Origin: CAJBVG01 sp943371235
GTDB lineage: Bacteria > Bacteroidota > Bacteroidia > Sphingobacteriales > Sphingobacteriaceae
DNA: 22,716 bases
Direction of reading: 5' to 3'
NCBI GenBank assembly: GCA_943371235.1
Contig: CALRTZ010000044.1
Location: forward strand, 1 to 22,716
The position numbers and the translations under genes are program-made. The notes under the pieces were generated by a model, which saw only the letters and a program-made list of their open reading frames with translations, did no database searches and was not told where the DNA came from. Shown piece after piece: positions 1-7,025 of the stretch. Position 1 is the stretch's first letter. Every line of letters starts with the position of its first letter.

Positions 1-1
1 A

Positions 2-715
2 GCGGAATGTAGAACATTACTTGATGAGGTGATGGCTGGACCTTATACATTATCAGATTCTATTGATCGTTTCAACCAAAACCTCACAGGCATTAGCAAT
101 GAGTTTGTATTTTCATTTATTAGCAACAACGCAAATGATAATAGAGGTGGACAATTTATTGATAGATATAGAAGTGATACGAAAGTTCCTGATGTTGGAT
201 TAAGAAAAGAAATCTATGATTTAATTACATCAGATACAACGGATATAAGAGCAAGATTAGTAGGTGTTGTTAACGAAGGTCAAGCGAATGAATTTTTTGT
301 AAGTAAGAAGTTTAACAATGATTATTTTGGTTCTGCATACATCACGTTAACAAAATTATTATTGATGAGAGCAGAGGTTGCTGCAGAAACAGGAGATTTA
401 AGCACAGCAGTTGCAGACATCAATAAAATAATTAACAGAGCTTATCCAGGCAATACGGCTAAAGAAGCTACAACTGCATTGGGTGCAGATTTATTAGTAT
501 TGATAAGAGAAGAACGCAGAAAAGAATTATTCTGTGAAGGAGATAGAACTTATTACATGAAAAGGTTAGGTGCGTTTGGAGCAAGTTCAGTAAAACCTGT
601 AACAGGAGTTACCATTAGATCTGCACCTTGGAATTGTCCAGGCTTGGCTTTGCAATTCCCGAGTACAGAAGTTACTTCGGTATTTATATTAAACGAAACC
701 GGAGGTTGTAATTAA
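2..715 (+). CDS. RagB/SusD family nutrient-uptake outer-membrane lipoprotein, C-terminal part
   Basis: The reading frame is open from base 2, so the gene begins before the window and only about 237 C-terminal residues are seen; the GTG/ATG codons near 29 are internal. SusD-like proteins are outer-membrane lipoproteins that cap a SusC-type TonB-dependent transporter and bind the incoming glycan or peptide. The family signs are the helical stretch YITLTKLLLMRAEVAAETGD followed by DINKIINRAYPG, and the late motif IREERRKELFCEGDRTYYMK, which matches the usual 'RxxELxxEGxRxxDLxR' block. The gene ends 14 bp before the small lipoprotein gene, so the two are probably co-transcribed. The susC partner is presumably upstream, outside the window. 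The substrate cannot be inferred. Confidence 0.88.
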   Translation, partial: AECRTLLDEVMAGPYTLSDSIDRFNQNLTGISNEFVFSFISNNANDNRGGQFIDRYRSDTKVPDVGLRKEIYDLITSDTTDIRARLVGVVNEGQANEFFVSKKFNNDYFGSAYITLTKLLLMRAEVAAETGDLSTAVADINKIINRAYPGNTAKEATTALGADLLVLIREERRKELFCEGDRTYYMKRLGAFGASSVKPVTGVTIRSAPWNCPGLALQFPSTEVTSVFILNETGGCN

Positions 716-729
716 TTCGTAAATTTAAA

Positions 730-1230
730 ATGATGAAAAAGATAATTTTAGCAGTAATGGTATTGATAGTTTTCAGTACATCTGCATGTAAAAAAGAATA
801 CGAAAGCATCGGCTTACCAGCAAGTAAAATTGATGGAGTAGTGGCTCGTTGGGTATTAACTGATTTTATAATTACAGATAAAGCAACTATTGTAGAAGAA
901 AAAATGGATATGACTGATTTCTTTTCAAGCAATGCTTCTTTGCCAAATATTGTGTTTACCATATCGGGTACAGATACTACTTATGCTTGTGATACTACAG
1001 GATTGCCATTTAATGTTTTTGGTACCACAACTGGTAAATGGAAATTTGACGACATCAATTTTCCTACTAAAATTTTATTGATACCAGCAAATGGTGATGC
1101 AACTGTAGAATTTAATTTATTGGCTCCTATTCGTACCGTTGACAATTCTTTGAAAATTAGTAAGTCGATAAACTGCAATGGAAATGCAGCTTTTACATAC
1201 GACTTGAGTTTTAATCGTTCAGTAAATTAA
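730..1230 (+). CDS. small secreted lipoprotein of unknown function, in a SusD operon
   Basis: The 166-residue product has a lipoprotein signal peptide: KK, a hydrophobic run, then FSTSAC, with lipidation expected at Cys20 followed by KKE. It should therefore be anchored in the outer membrane or exported. The mature part is beta-rich with the pattern VARWVLTDFIITD ... GKWKFDD ... PTKILLIPANGD, resembling the small lipocalin-like or DUF5004-type lipoproteins of Bacteroidota; that family assignment is a guess. There are two tandem ATG codons at 730 and 733, and either could be used. It lies between the SusD-like gene (14 bp upstream) and another exported protein (11 bp downstream), so a role as an accessory surface protein of the uptake system is inferred from context only. 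Confidence 0.8.
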   Translation: MMKKIILAVMVLIVFSTSACKKEYESIGLPASKIDGVVARWVLTDFIITDKATIVEEKMDMTDFFSSNASLPNIVFTISGTDTTYACDTTGLPFNVFGTTTGKWKFDDINFPTKILLIPANGDATVEFNLLAPIRTVDNSLKISKSINCNGNAAFTYDLSFNRSVN

Positions 1231-1241
1231 GGGGATTTAGT

Positions 1242-2114
1242 ATGAAAAAGATAGTATTATCAATCGCAATTATAGTGATGGCTGGAGTAGCTTCAGCACA
1301 AACTGCATGGATAGAACCAGATCCTACCGACGTAACTAAAACGGTTAAGTTATATATCGATTTAACTAAATTAGATCAGTCTTTAGAACATGTTCAATTA
1401 TTAATGGCAGATCCAGGTCCGTTTTATATCTGGACATGGTCGCCTTTTGAACACCCAACTGGAACAGCAAAAGCAAACGGTGAGGGTGAAAAACCTTGGC
1501 AAAATTCTAACGAATTATTGAAAATGACTAAGGATGATACAAAAGGTACACATGTGTATTATTATGAAATGATACCTACAGAATTTTACGAAGTGCCTGC
1601 AGGAGATGTTTACACTAAAGGGATTAATTTTTTAGTGAAACCTAAGAACGGCGGTGGTTACGGTGATCCAGATATTAAATCTACAGATATCAATTTAGTT
1701 GTGAATGCTCCTAAGTTAGACAAAGGTACGTTGTACCCTTATCCCTCTACAATTCTTCAAGATCAAATTTTAGCAATAATTTACGATAACACAATTGAGA
1801 AAAAAACCACGATGCAAAATTTAGCAGATGGGGAAGTGTTGTTATACATAAAAGCTACCATTGAAGATACTGTAACTCTAGCCACTGCAACAATTGAGCC
1901 TTCGAGATTTTTGCAATTGCAAAACAATCCTAAGTTAACCATGAAAAAAGATGCTACAGGTAAATTTAAATTGTATATGATTCCAAATCAATTTTTAAAT
2001 ATACCAGCAGGATCAGTGTTAAAAGAATTGGAGTTAACGATACGTAAACGTGCTTGGGCAGGTGGTGCAGACCAAATAGATCAGCGTGTGAAGTACAAAG
2101 GCGGATGCCAGTAA
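1242..2114 (+). CDS. secreted protein with two tandem related domains, SusD-operon accessory
   Basis: The 290-residue product begins with a Sec signal peptide (MKKIVLSIAIIVMAGVASAQ, cleavage likely after Ala19 or Gln20) and has no lipobox. I do not recognise a named family. The mature chain appears to be an internal duplication. The segment 'LLKMTKDDTKGTH..YYEMIPTEFYEVPAGDVY..GINFLVKPKNGGGYGDPD' in the first half has a counterpart 'KLTMKKDATGKFK..MIPNQFLNIPAGSVL..LELTIRKRAWAGGADQ' in the second, with the same order of conserved residues (M.KD..G, MIP..F...PAG.V). Two beta-sandwich repeats recall surface glycan-binding proteins of the SusE/SusF kind, but that is only an analogy from location and layout. 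It is the last gene of the operon; the stop is followed at once by the inverted repeat at 2124-2188. Confidence 0.8.
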   Translation: MKKIVLSIAIIVMAGVASAQTAWIEPDPTDVTKTVKLYIDLTKLDQSLEHVQLLMADPGPFYIWTWSPFEHPTGTAKANGEGEKPWQNSNELLKMTKDDTKGTHVYYYEMIPTEFYEVPAGDVYTKGINFLVKPKNGGGYGDPDIKSTDINLVVNAPKLDKGTLYPYPSTILQDQILAIIYDNTIEKKTTMQNLADGEVLLYIKATIEDTVTLATATIEPSRFLQLQNNPKLTMKKDATGKFKLYMIPNQFLNIPAGSVLKELELTIRKRAWAGGADQIDQRVKYKGGCQ

Positions 2115-2123
2115 AACTAGTCT

Positions 2124-2188
2124 CTAGTCGTTAGTCTTTAGTCCTTAGAACAGGTTCAGCCTTCTAATGACTAAAGACTAATATCTAG
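2124..2188. repeat. long inverted repeat between convergent genes, built from 7-bp repeats; possible two-way terminator
   Basis: The left arm 2124-2150 and right arm 2162-2188 are complementary at 23 of 27 positions around an 11-nt loop. Each arm is itself a degenerate 7-bp tandem repeat: CTAGTCG, TTAGTCT, TTAGTCC on the left (preceded by one more CTAGTCT) and CTAATGA, CTAAAGA, CTAATAT on the right. The right arm contains the TAG stop codon of the minus-strand glycosyltransferase. There is no U-tract on the plus side, so termination is inferred from position. Confidence 0.8.
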
Positions 2189-2928
2189 CTTCTATAGATT
2201 TTTCTTTTCCCTATCCCCAGTTTCTCTAGGAAATAACCAAACGAAACACTTAGTACGCCTAAGCCATAAATACTGCTTCTTCTGAAATTAATAGAAGAGG
2301 CTTCTTCGAAATATTTAGTTGGGCAAGTAACTTCTGCAATGTCAAATCCTTTATAACATATTTGAGCGATCATCTGATTGTCGAATACAAAATCGTCGGA
2401 GTTATGATGGTAATTGATGCTTGTTAAAACTTCTTTAGAGAACGCACGGTAACCAGTATGGTATTCCGAAAGTTTCTGGTTCATTAAAATGTTTTGAGTT
2501 AAGGTAAGGAATCTATTTGCGATGTATTTGTATAGTGGCATGCCACCTTTTAAAGCTCCCTTGCCTAATATTCTCGAGCCAAATACAACTTGGTACAAAT
2601 CGTTGCCAATAATGCTTGTCATGGCTATAATTAACTTTGGGGTATATTGATAATCGGGGTGTAGCATAATTACAATGTCGGCACCTAATTCTAGTGCTTT
2701 ATCATAACATGTTTTTTGATTACCTCCGTAGCCTTTATTTTTTTCGTGGCGTATTACATGTTTAATGCCTATACTTCTAGCCAAGTCTGAAGTATTATCC
2801 TTACTAGCATCATCCACTAAAATTACATCGTCCACAATATCCATCGGGATTTCTTTGTATGTAATTTCTAGAGTAGGTGCTGCATTGTAGGCCGGCAACA
2901 CAACGACAACTTTTTTACCGTTGAACAT
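2185..2928 (-). CDS. family 2 glycosyltransferase (dolichol-phosphate-mannose-synthase-like)
   Basis: This 247-residue GT-A enzyme should move a sugar from a nucleotide donor to a lipid or glycan acceptor at the cytoplasmic face of the membrane. Family signs: the opening strand KKVVVVLPAYNAAPTL (residues 5-20), DDVILVDDASKDNT (33-46) for nucleotide binding, HEKNKGYGGNQKTCYDKAL (61-79), and HPDYQYTP near 90-97 where most GT2 enzymes have the DAD/DxD metal motif. No long transmembrane tail is present, unlike GT2 proteins with C-terminal membrane domains, although the C-terminus (GLGVLSVSFGYFLEKLG) is amphipathic or weakly hydrophobic. Acceptor and sugar are unknown. It lies 17 bp downstream of pepF but has its own strong promoter inside the pepF 3' end, so it is probably expressed independently as well as by read-through. 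Confidence 0.88.
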   Translation of the reverse strand: MFNGKKVVVVLPAYNAAPTLEITYKEIPMDIVDDVILVDDASKDNTSDLARSIGIKHVIRHEKNKGYGGNQKTCYDKALELGADIVIMLHPDYQYTPKLIIAMTSIIGNDLYQVVFGSRILGKGALKGGMPLYKYIANRFLTLTQNILMNQKLSEYHTGYRAFSKEVLTSINYHHNSDDFVFDNQMIAQICYKGFDIAEVTCPTKYFEEASSINFRRSSIYGLGVLSVSFGYFLEKLGIGKRKIYRS

Positions 2929-2932
2929 GTTT

Positions 2933-2964
2933 CAAAAATAGGATTTTAATTATTATGCTTCAAA
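2933..2964 (-). promoter_or_regulatory. Bacteroidota-type promoter for the glycosyltransferase, apparently leaderless
   Basis: On the minus strand, TTTG (2964-2961), 20 bp, then TATTTTTG (2940-2933) is a full match to the Bacteroidota consensus TTTG-N(17-23)-TAnnTTTG. Only four bases (AAAC) separate the -7 box from the ATG at 2928, so transcription should start at or next to the start codon. The -33 box lies inside the last codons of pepF. Confidence 0.72.
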
Positions 2965-4664
2965 TTTGCTATTTCTTCTTTCATAAAAGCCACTAATTCC
3001 TTTATGTAATCTACAGAAAAGTCGAATTTAATACCCGCTGTTGCATATATTTCCGGAATGCTTTTGGTATATCCAAGCTTCAAGGCATCCATGTATTGTT
3101 CAATTGCTTTCTTCGGATTCGCTTTAAAGTTTTTATAAATGGCTATGGCAGCTAACTGAGCAATTGCATATTCAATATAATAAAAAGGCACTTCAAATAA
3201 ATGTAATTGTTTCTGCCATAGATTTTGTTTAAATGATTCGTATCCATCCCAATTTACAAAATTCGATCCGAATCTATCAAAACATAACTCCCAAGCTTTC
3301 GTACGTTCTTCTACAGTATGAGCCGGGTTTGTATATATCCAATGCTGGAAAGCATCAATAGTTGCTACCCAAGGCAAGGTTTTTAAACTGTCTTTTAATT
3401 GTTCTTCTTTTGCGCGAATTAAATCATCGGCATTGCTAAAAAATACATCCCATGCATCCATCGAAATTAATTCCATACTCATAGAAGCTACTTCCGCAAC
3501 TTCAGAAGGTGTGCGTTTAAAATCATTTAACTCTAAATCGTTGGTTAAAAAAGTATGTACAGCATGCCCGCCTTCATGTACCATGGTAGTTAAATCTCTC
3601 ATGGCATTAGCAGCATTCATAAAAATAAAAGGAGCACCTGATTCTGCTAAGGGGTAGTTGTACCCTCCAGGAGCCTTACCTGCACGCGAATCTAAATCGA
3701 TGAGGTGATGCTCTTTCATGGTGGCTAATTTCTCGCCAAAATATGGATGTATTTTATGGAAACAAGCAATGCTTTTGTCTATCAAATCATCAGCACCTTC
3801 AAATGGTTTCAAAGCCATTTTACCACTTGCATCTACTTCGGTATCGTAAGGTTTTACACTCGGTAAATTTAATTTTTCTCTACGCACTTCTGCGTATTCT
3901 TTAAACAGGGGTGTTAATTCTTTTTCAATAGCAGCGTGGAAATTAAAGCAATCTTCTGCCGTATAATCGAATCTTCCCAATGCTTTGAACATGTAATCGC
4001 GAAAGTTTTCGAAACCTGCGTTTAAGGCAACTTGGTGACGAACTTTTATAAGAGATGAAAATAATTCATCGAGTTTTTCTTTATCTGCTAAGCGTCTGTT
4101 TTGAATTTTTTCGTAAACTATTTTACGTATTTCTCTATCGGTACTTTTTATAAAATTAGCTGCTTGCTCTAATGTGTACTCTTTCCCATCGTACTCTATA
4201 CTCATAGCACCGGCTATGCTTCCGTACTGTTGTTGCTCCAATTGTAATTGGGTAAACAACTCAATATTTTCTTGTCTGAAAATTTCAAACTGATTTTTTA
4301 AAGAACGAATATAAATTCCATACTTTACCGTATCAAGTTGTTCAACAAACGTACAACTCAAAAATTTCTCATTTAATTTATTGGAGTATTCGGCTAAATG
4401 AGGCTCCACTTCTGTTGCAAAATATTCAAATGCTTGTTTTATTTTTTCGTCACGCGTATCACATGTCATGCGAATGTAACGCCATGCGAAATCTTCTTCA
4501 AGCACTGCTTCTAATTCACTTCTTTCTTTTAACCAACTTTCTAATTCATCAACAGAATTTATTGTTTTATTTTCTAGTTTGATGAAGTAAGGTTCTATGC
4601 TTTGCCAAGTAATTTCAAGGCTTTCGGGTAAAAATGATCTTTTTAATTTATCTAAGGTATACAT
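2946..4664 (-). CDS. pepF: M3 family oligoendopeptidase (PepF-like)
   Basis: This 572-residue cytoplasmic zinc metallopeptidase cleaves short peptides. The catalytic motif HEGGH sits at residues 363-367 within DLTTMVHEGGHAVHTF. The third zinc ligand is expected at Glu391 in PSEVAEVASMSMEL, the usual M3B arrangement about 25 residues after the HExxH. The length and all-helical character fit PepF/M3B enzymes of Bacteroidota, and no signal peptide is present. It starts 12 bp after the ubiA stop codon and is followed 17 bp later by the glycosyltransferase, so it is probably the third gene of an engB-ubiA-pepF transcript. Nothing in the context links it to a specific peptide pathway; recycling of intracellular peptides is the default expectation. 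Confidence 0.93.
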   Translation of the reverse strand: MYTLDKLKRSFLPESLEITWQSIEPYFIKLENKTINSVDELESWLKERSELEAVLEEDFAWRYIRMTCDTRDEKIKQAFEYFATEVEPHLAEYSNKLNEKFLSCTFVEQLDTVKYGIYIRSLKNQFEIFRQENIELFTQLQLEQQQYGSIAGAMSIEYDGKEYTLEQAANFIKSTDREIRKIVYEKIQNRRLADKEKLDELFSSLIKVRHQVALNAGFENFRDYMFKALGRFDYTAEDCFNFHAAIEKELTPLFKEYAEVRREKLNLPSVKPYDTEVDASGKMALKPFEGADDLIDKSIACFHKIHPYFGEKLATMKEHHLIDLDSRAGKAPGGYNYPLAESGAPFIFMNAANAMRDLTTMVHEGGHAVHTFLTNDLELNDFKRTPSEVAEVASMSMELISMDAWDVFFSNADDLIRAKEEQLKDSLKTLPWVATIDAFQHWIYTNPAHTVEERTKAWELCFDRFGSNFVNWDGYESFKQNLWQKQLHLFEVPFYYIEYAIAQLAAIAIYKNFKANPKKAIEQYMDALKLGYTKSIPEIYATAGIKFDFSVDYIKELVAFMKEEIANLKHNN

Positions 4665-4676
4665 GTAAAGGCTGAA

Positions 4677-5528
4677 TTATAATAAGAAAAAATCAAGTAA
4701 AAAGAATGCAGCAAAAAATATACTGGCAATTCCGTTGGTAGTCATAAAGGCTAAGTTTACTTTACTTAAATCAGTTGGTTTTACTAATAAATGTTGATAT
4801 ACAAGCATGCTACAAAACACCAACACACCCATCCAATAAAACCAAGAATAGGAATCTATAAATCCGGGTAAGATTACAAATACAGCCGATAAAACATGGA
4901 TATAAGTGGAAAGTTTTAAAGCGTTTACTTTGCCAATAGCACTGGGTATAGAGTGTAAGGCTTGTGATTTATCAAATTCTTCATCTTGTAGCGAGTAAAT
5001 GATGTCGAAGCCACTTACCCAAGTAAGTACAGCTAATGAAAACAAAACCGGACTAAGCGCGAACTCCCCAGTAATTACTAGGTATGCACCAATAGGGGCT
5101 AACGATAAACCGAGTCCAAGCACAAAATGACAAAGCGCGGTAAAACGTTTGGTATAACTATATGCAAGTATAATTAACAAAGCAATTGGCGATAAATAAA
5201 AGCAAATGGTATTGATGAAATAAGTAAATAATATAAATAACAGAGAGTTTAAGATAACATACCATAAAGCGGTATCGGCTTTTATAATTCCCGCAGGAAT
5301 TTCTCTATTTTTTGTACGAGGATTTTGTATATCTATATCTCTATCGATGTATCTATTAAAAGCCATGGCAGCACTGCGAGCAGTAACCATGCAAAGTATC
5401 ATTAATAAAAATAATTTTAAATCGAATTGAGCATTTGTATTTCGCATGGCTAAAAAGAAACCAATAATAGCGAAGGGTAATGCAAAAATGGTATGACTAA
5501 ATTTAATTAGCGAAAGGTAATTTTTCAT
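4677..5528 (-). CDS. ubiA: UbiA-family polyprenyltransferase (4-hydroxybenzoate/menaquinone-pathway type)
   Basis: This 283-residue integral membrane protein has about eight hydrophobic helices. UbiA enzymes attach a polyprenyl chain to an aromatic ring using two Asp-rich Mg-binding motifs, both visible: NRYIDRDID (58-66) and YSLQDEEFD (178-186). The variant and the opening LSLIKFSHTIFALPFA are typical of the UbiA-like subgroup in bacteria that lack ubiquinone, where it is thought to act in futalosine-type menaquinone synthesis (MqnP). Which quinone pathway this organism uses is not shown in the window, so the exact substrate is inferred. The start lies 4 bp after the engB stop and the stop 12 bp before pepF, which indicates one transcript. 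Confidence 0.88.
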   Translation of the reverse strand: MKNYLSLIKFSHTIFALPFAIIGFFLAMRNTNAQFDLKLFLLMILCMVTARSAAMAFNRYIDRDIDIQNPRTKNREIPAGIIKADTALWYVILNSLLFILFTYFINTICFYLSPIALLIILAYSYTKRFTALCHFVLGLGLSLAPIGAYLVITGEFALSPVLFSLAVLTWVSGFDIIYSLQDEEFDKSQALHSIPSAIGKVNALKLSTYIHVLSAVFVILPGFIDSYSWFYWMGVLVFCSMLVYQHLLVKPTDLSKVNLAFMTTNGIASIFFAAFFLLDFFLL

Positions 5529-5532
5529 TTAC

Positions 5533-6150
5533 TTATTCATTCGTTAAAGTAGGGTCGAAGGCTCTGTTAATTTCATCGATGTATGCTAACACTTCTTCTT
5601 TACCGGTGCCTTCTTCTGCAGAAGTAACAAAAAAGCTTGGCAATTCTTCCCAATTTTTTAGAAGTGTATTATTAAACATTTCTACATTGCTTGCGGTTTT
5701 ACTTTTCGATTGTTTGTCGGCTTTGGTAAAAATAATGCAAAACGGAATTCCTTTGCCACCTAACCAATCAATAAATGCCAAATCTACTTTTTGAGGTTCC
5801 AACCTAGAGTCTATTAACACCATTACACATTGTAAGTTCTGGCGTTCTTCTAAGTAAGTTTTAATCATACCTTCCCACGATTTGCGGGTAGTTTGCGACA
5901 CTTTCGCATAACCATATCCGGGTAAATCAACCAAATACCAAGTATTATTTATGATGAAATGGTTAATAACTTGCGTTTTGCCAGGGTTTTGGGAGGTTTT
6001 AGCTAATCCTTTTTGGCGGCAAAGCATATTAATTAAAGAGGATTTACCAACGTTTGATCGGCCTATAAAAGCGTACTCAGGCTTGCTAGGAGCAGGCATT
6101 TTATCAATTTGAGTATTGCTAATAATAAATTCGGCGGTTTTTATAATCAT
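5533..6150 (-). CDS. engB: ribosome biogenesis GTP-binding protein EngB/YsxC
   Basis: This 205-residue TRAFAC-class GTPase assists assembly of the large ribosomal subunit in the cytoplasm. All G-motifs are intact: G1 GRSNVGKSS (30-38), the switch-I region with T59 in PGKTQ, G3 DLPGYG (75-80), G4 TKADK (142-146) and G5 TSAEEGTGK (176-184). The length is standard for the family. The ATG at 6150 is chosen because a TATCTTTG promoter box ends 4 nt before it and because the protein then begins with the usual short N-terminus (MIIKTAEFIISNTQ). It heads the engB-ubiA-pepF gene run and lies 26 bp downstream of the beta-barrel gene. Confidence 0.96.
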   Translation of the reverse strand: MIIKTAEFIISNTQIDKMPAPSKPEYAFIGRSNVGKSSLINMLCRQKGLAKTSQNPGKTQVINHFIINNTWYLVDLPGYGYAKVSQTTRKSWEGMIKTYLEERQNLQCVMVLIDSRLEPQKVDLAFIDWLGGKGIPFCIIFTKADKQSKSKTASNVEMFNNTLLKNWEELPSFFVTSAEEGTGKEEVLAYIDEINRAFDPTLTNE

Positions 6151-6154
6151 GCTT

Positions 6155-6162
6155 CAAAGATA
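6155..6162 (-). promoter_or_regulatory. -7 box (TATCTTTG) of engB, apparently leaderless
   Basis: Read on the minus strand, TATCTTTG is followed by AAGC and then the ATG at 6150. It matches the Bacteroidota -7 consensus TAnnTTTG, with the same 4-nt spacing to the start codon as in three other genes of this window. No good TTTG -33 box is visible at 17-23 bp, so the call rests on the -7 box and the repeated spacing. Confidence 0.5.
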
Positions 6163-6176
6163 CAATCCTAGCGCAT

Positions 6177-6827
6177 TTATTTTGTGTTTTTTGGCTTTAT
6201 TAAGAACTTTAAGCCAATTAAAAAGATCCCTGTTTTTTCAGAATATTCATAATTAGCATCCTCACTGTAATTATTGTTGAAATTTAAGAGCCGATTGTAT
6301 TCTGCAAATACATGTATTTTTTTAAAATCGATGTCGGCTCCGAAGCCAACATTACCTTGTATTTGCGAGCTTGCAAGTGTAAAGGGTATGGTCGCAGATT
6401 GTTTATTTAAAAAAGAGAGTTGAGGGCCCATTAATAAATACGGAATTACAGTTGGTAATTCCGGAATAAGGAGTTTTAGTTTTGCATCGAGCTCCAAAAA
6501 AAATGCACGAGTTTCTACCAAAGTGTTTATGTGCACAGAATCGCCAATATTGCCTACTCTTATTTTATATTGATAGTCTGAATTTTTCTCAATTATTCCT
6601 ACACCACCTTGTAAACTAAAATTCTGAAAATTATAAAACTGAGTGTACAATTGAGCATAAAAGCTTTGCCCAGTTGCGGTATTAAAACTAGTTTTATTGC
6701 CACTCGCATCAATTGTATTTATGTTGATAAGAGAATTTGTGATTCCTGTTTTCAAACCAATCTCACGAACTTGCGCAAAACTGATGTTTACCCAAATAAA
6801 ACAAAACAATAAATACATCTTTTTCAT
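6177..6827 (-). CDS. outer-membrane beta-barrel protein (PorT-like fold), function unknown
   Basis: The 216-residue product has a Sec signal peptide (MKKMYLLFCFIWVNISFAQ). The mature chain starts with REIGLKTGITNSL and continues as alternating amphipathic strands (FYAQLYTQFYNFQNFSLQGGVGIIEK, FFLELDAKLKLLIP, IPYLLMGPQLSFL, GNVGFGADIDFKKIHVFAEYNRLLNF), ending in GIFLIGLKFLI. This is the pattern of the small 8-10-strand outer-membrane barrels that are abundant in Bacteroidota. The family is large and says little about function. It lies 26 bp upstream of engB on the same strand, but engB has its own -7 box, so co-transcription is uncertain. No clear promoter was found in the AT-rich upstream region. 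Confidence 0.82.
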   Translation of the reverse strand: MKKMYLLFCFIWVNISFAQVREIGLKTGITNSLININTIDASGNKTSFNTATGQSFYAQLYTQFYNFQNFSLQGGVGIIEKNSDYQYKIRVGNIGDSVHINTLVETRAFFLELDAKLKLLIPELPTVIPYLLMGPQLSFLNKQSATIPFTLASSQIQGNVGFGADIDFKKIHVFAEYNRLLNFNNNYSEDANYEYSEKTGIFLIGLKFLIKPKNTK

Positions 6828-6845
6828 AATTTAATTTTGATTTAA

Positions 6846-6908
6846 TATTTCTATTTCAGTATTTCTATTTCAGTATTTAATGCCCTATTCTAGTGTCTAG
6901 TACTTAAT
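6846..6908. repeat. degenerate 7-bp tandem repeat in a divergent intergenic region
   Basis: The interval between the divergent genes starting at 6827 (minus) and 7026 (plus) contains TATTTCT-ATTTCAG repeated exactly twice (6846-6859 and 6860-6873). It then decays in register: TATTTAA, TGCCCTA, TTCTAGT, GTCTAGT, ACTTAAT. The exact 14-bp unit is two heptads. The function is unknown. The rest of the interval to 7025 is AT-rich, with only a weak TATATTTT box (7013-7020) 5 nt before the ATG at 7026. Confidence 0.65.
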
Positions 6909-7025
6909 GTCACTTTTTTAATTGCCAATTTACTAAAATATGGCTTAATTTTTGCTCATTAGAATTTTTTCTATCCTTATTGCATAATTTCATTATCTAT
7001 AAATAAACTAATTATATTTTCACAT

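Noticed and set aside
684..962. 92-codon minus-strand ORF at the lipoprotein gene
   Set aside because: It overlaps the end of the SusD gene and the lipoprotein gene, both well supported, and has no independent evidence.
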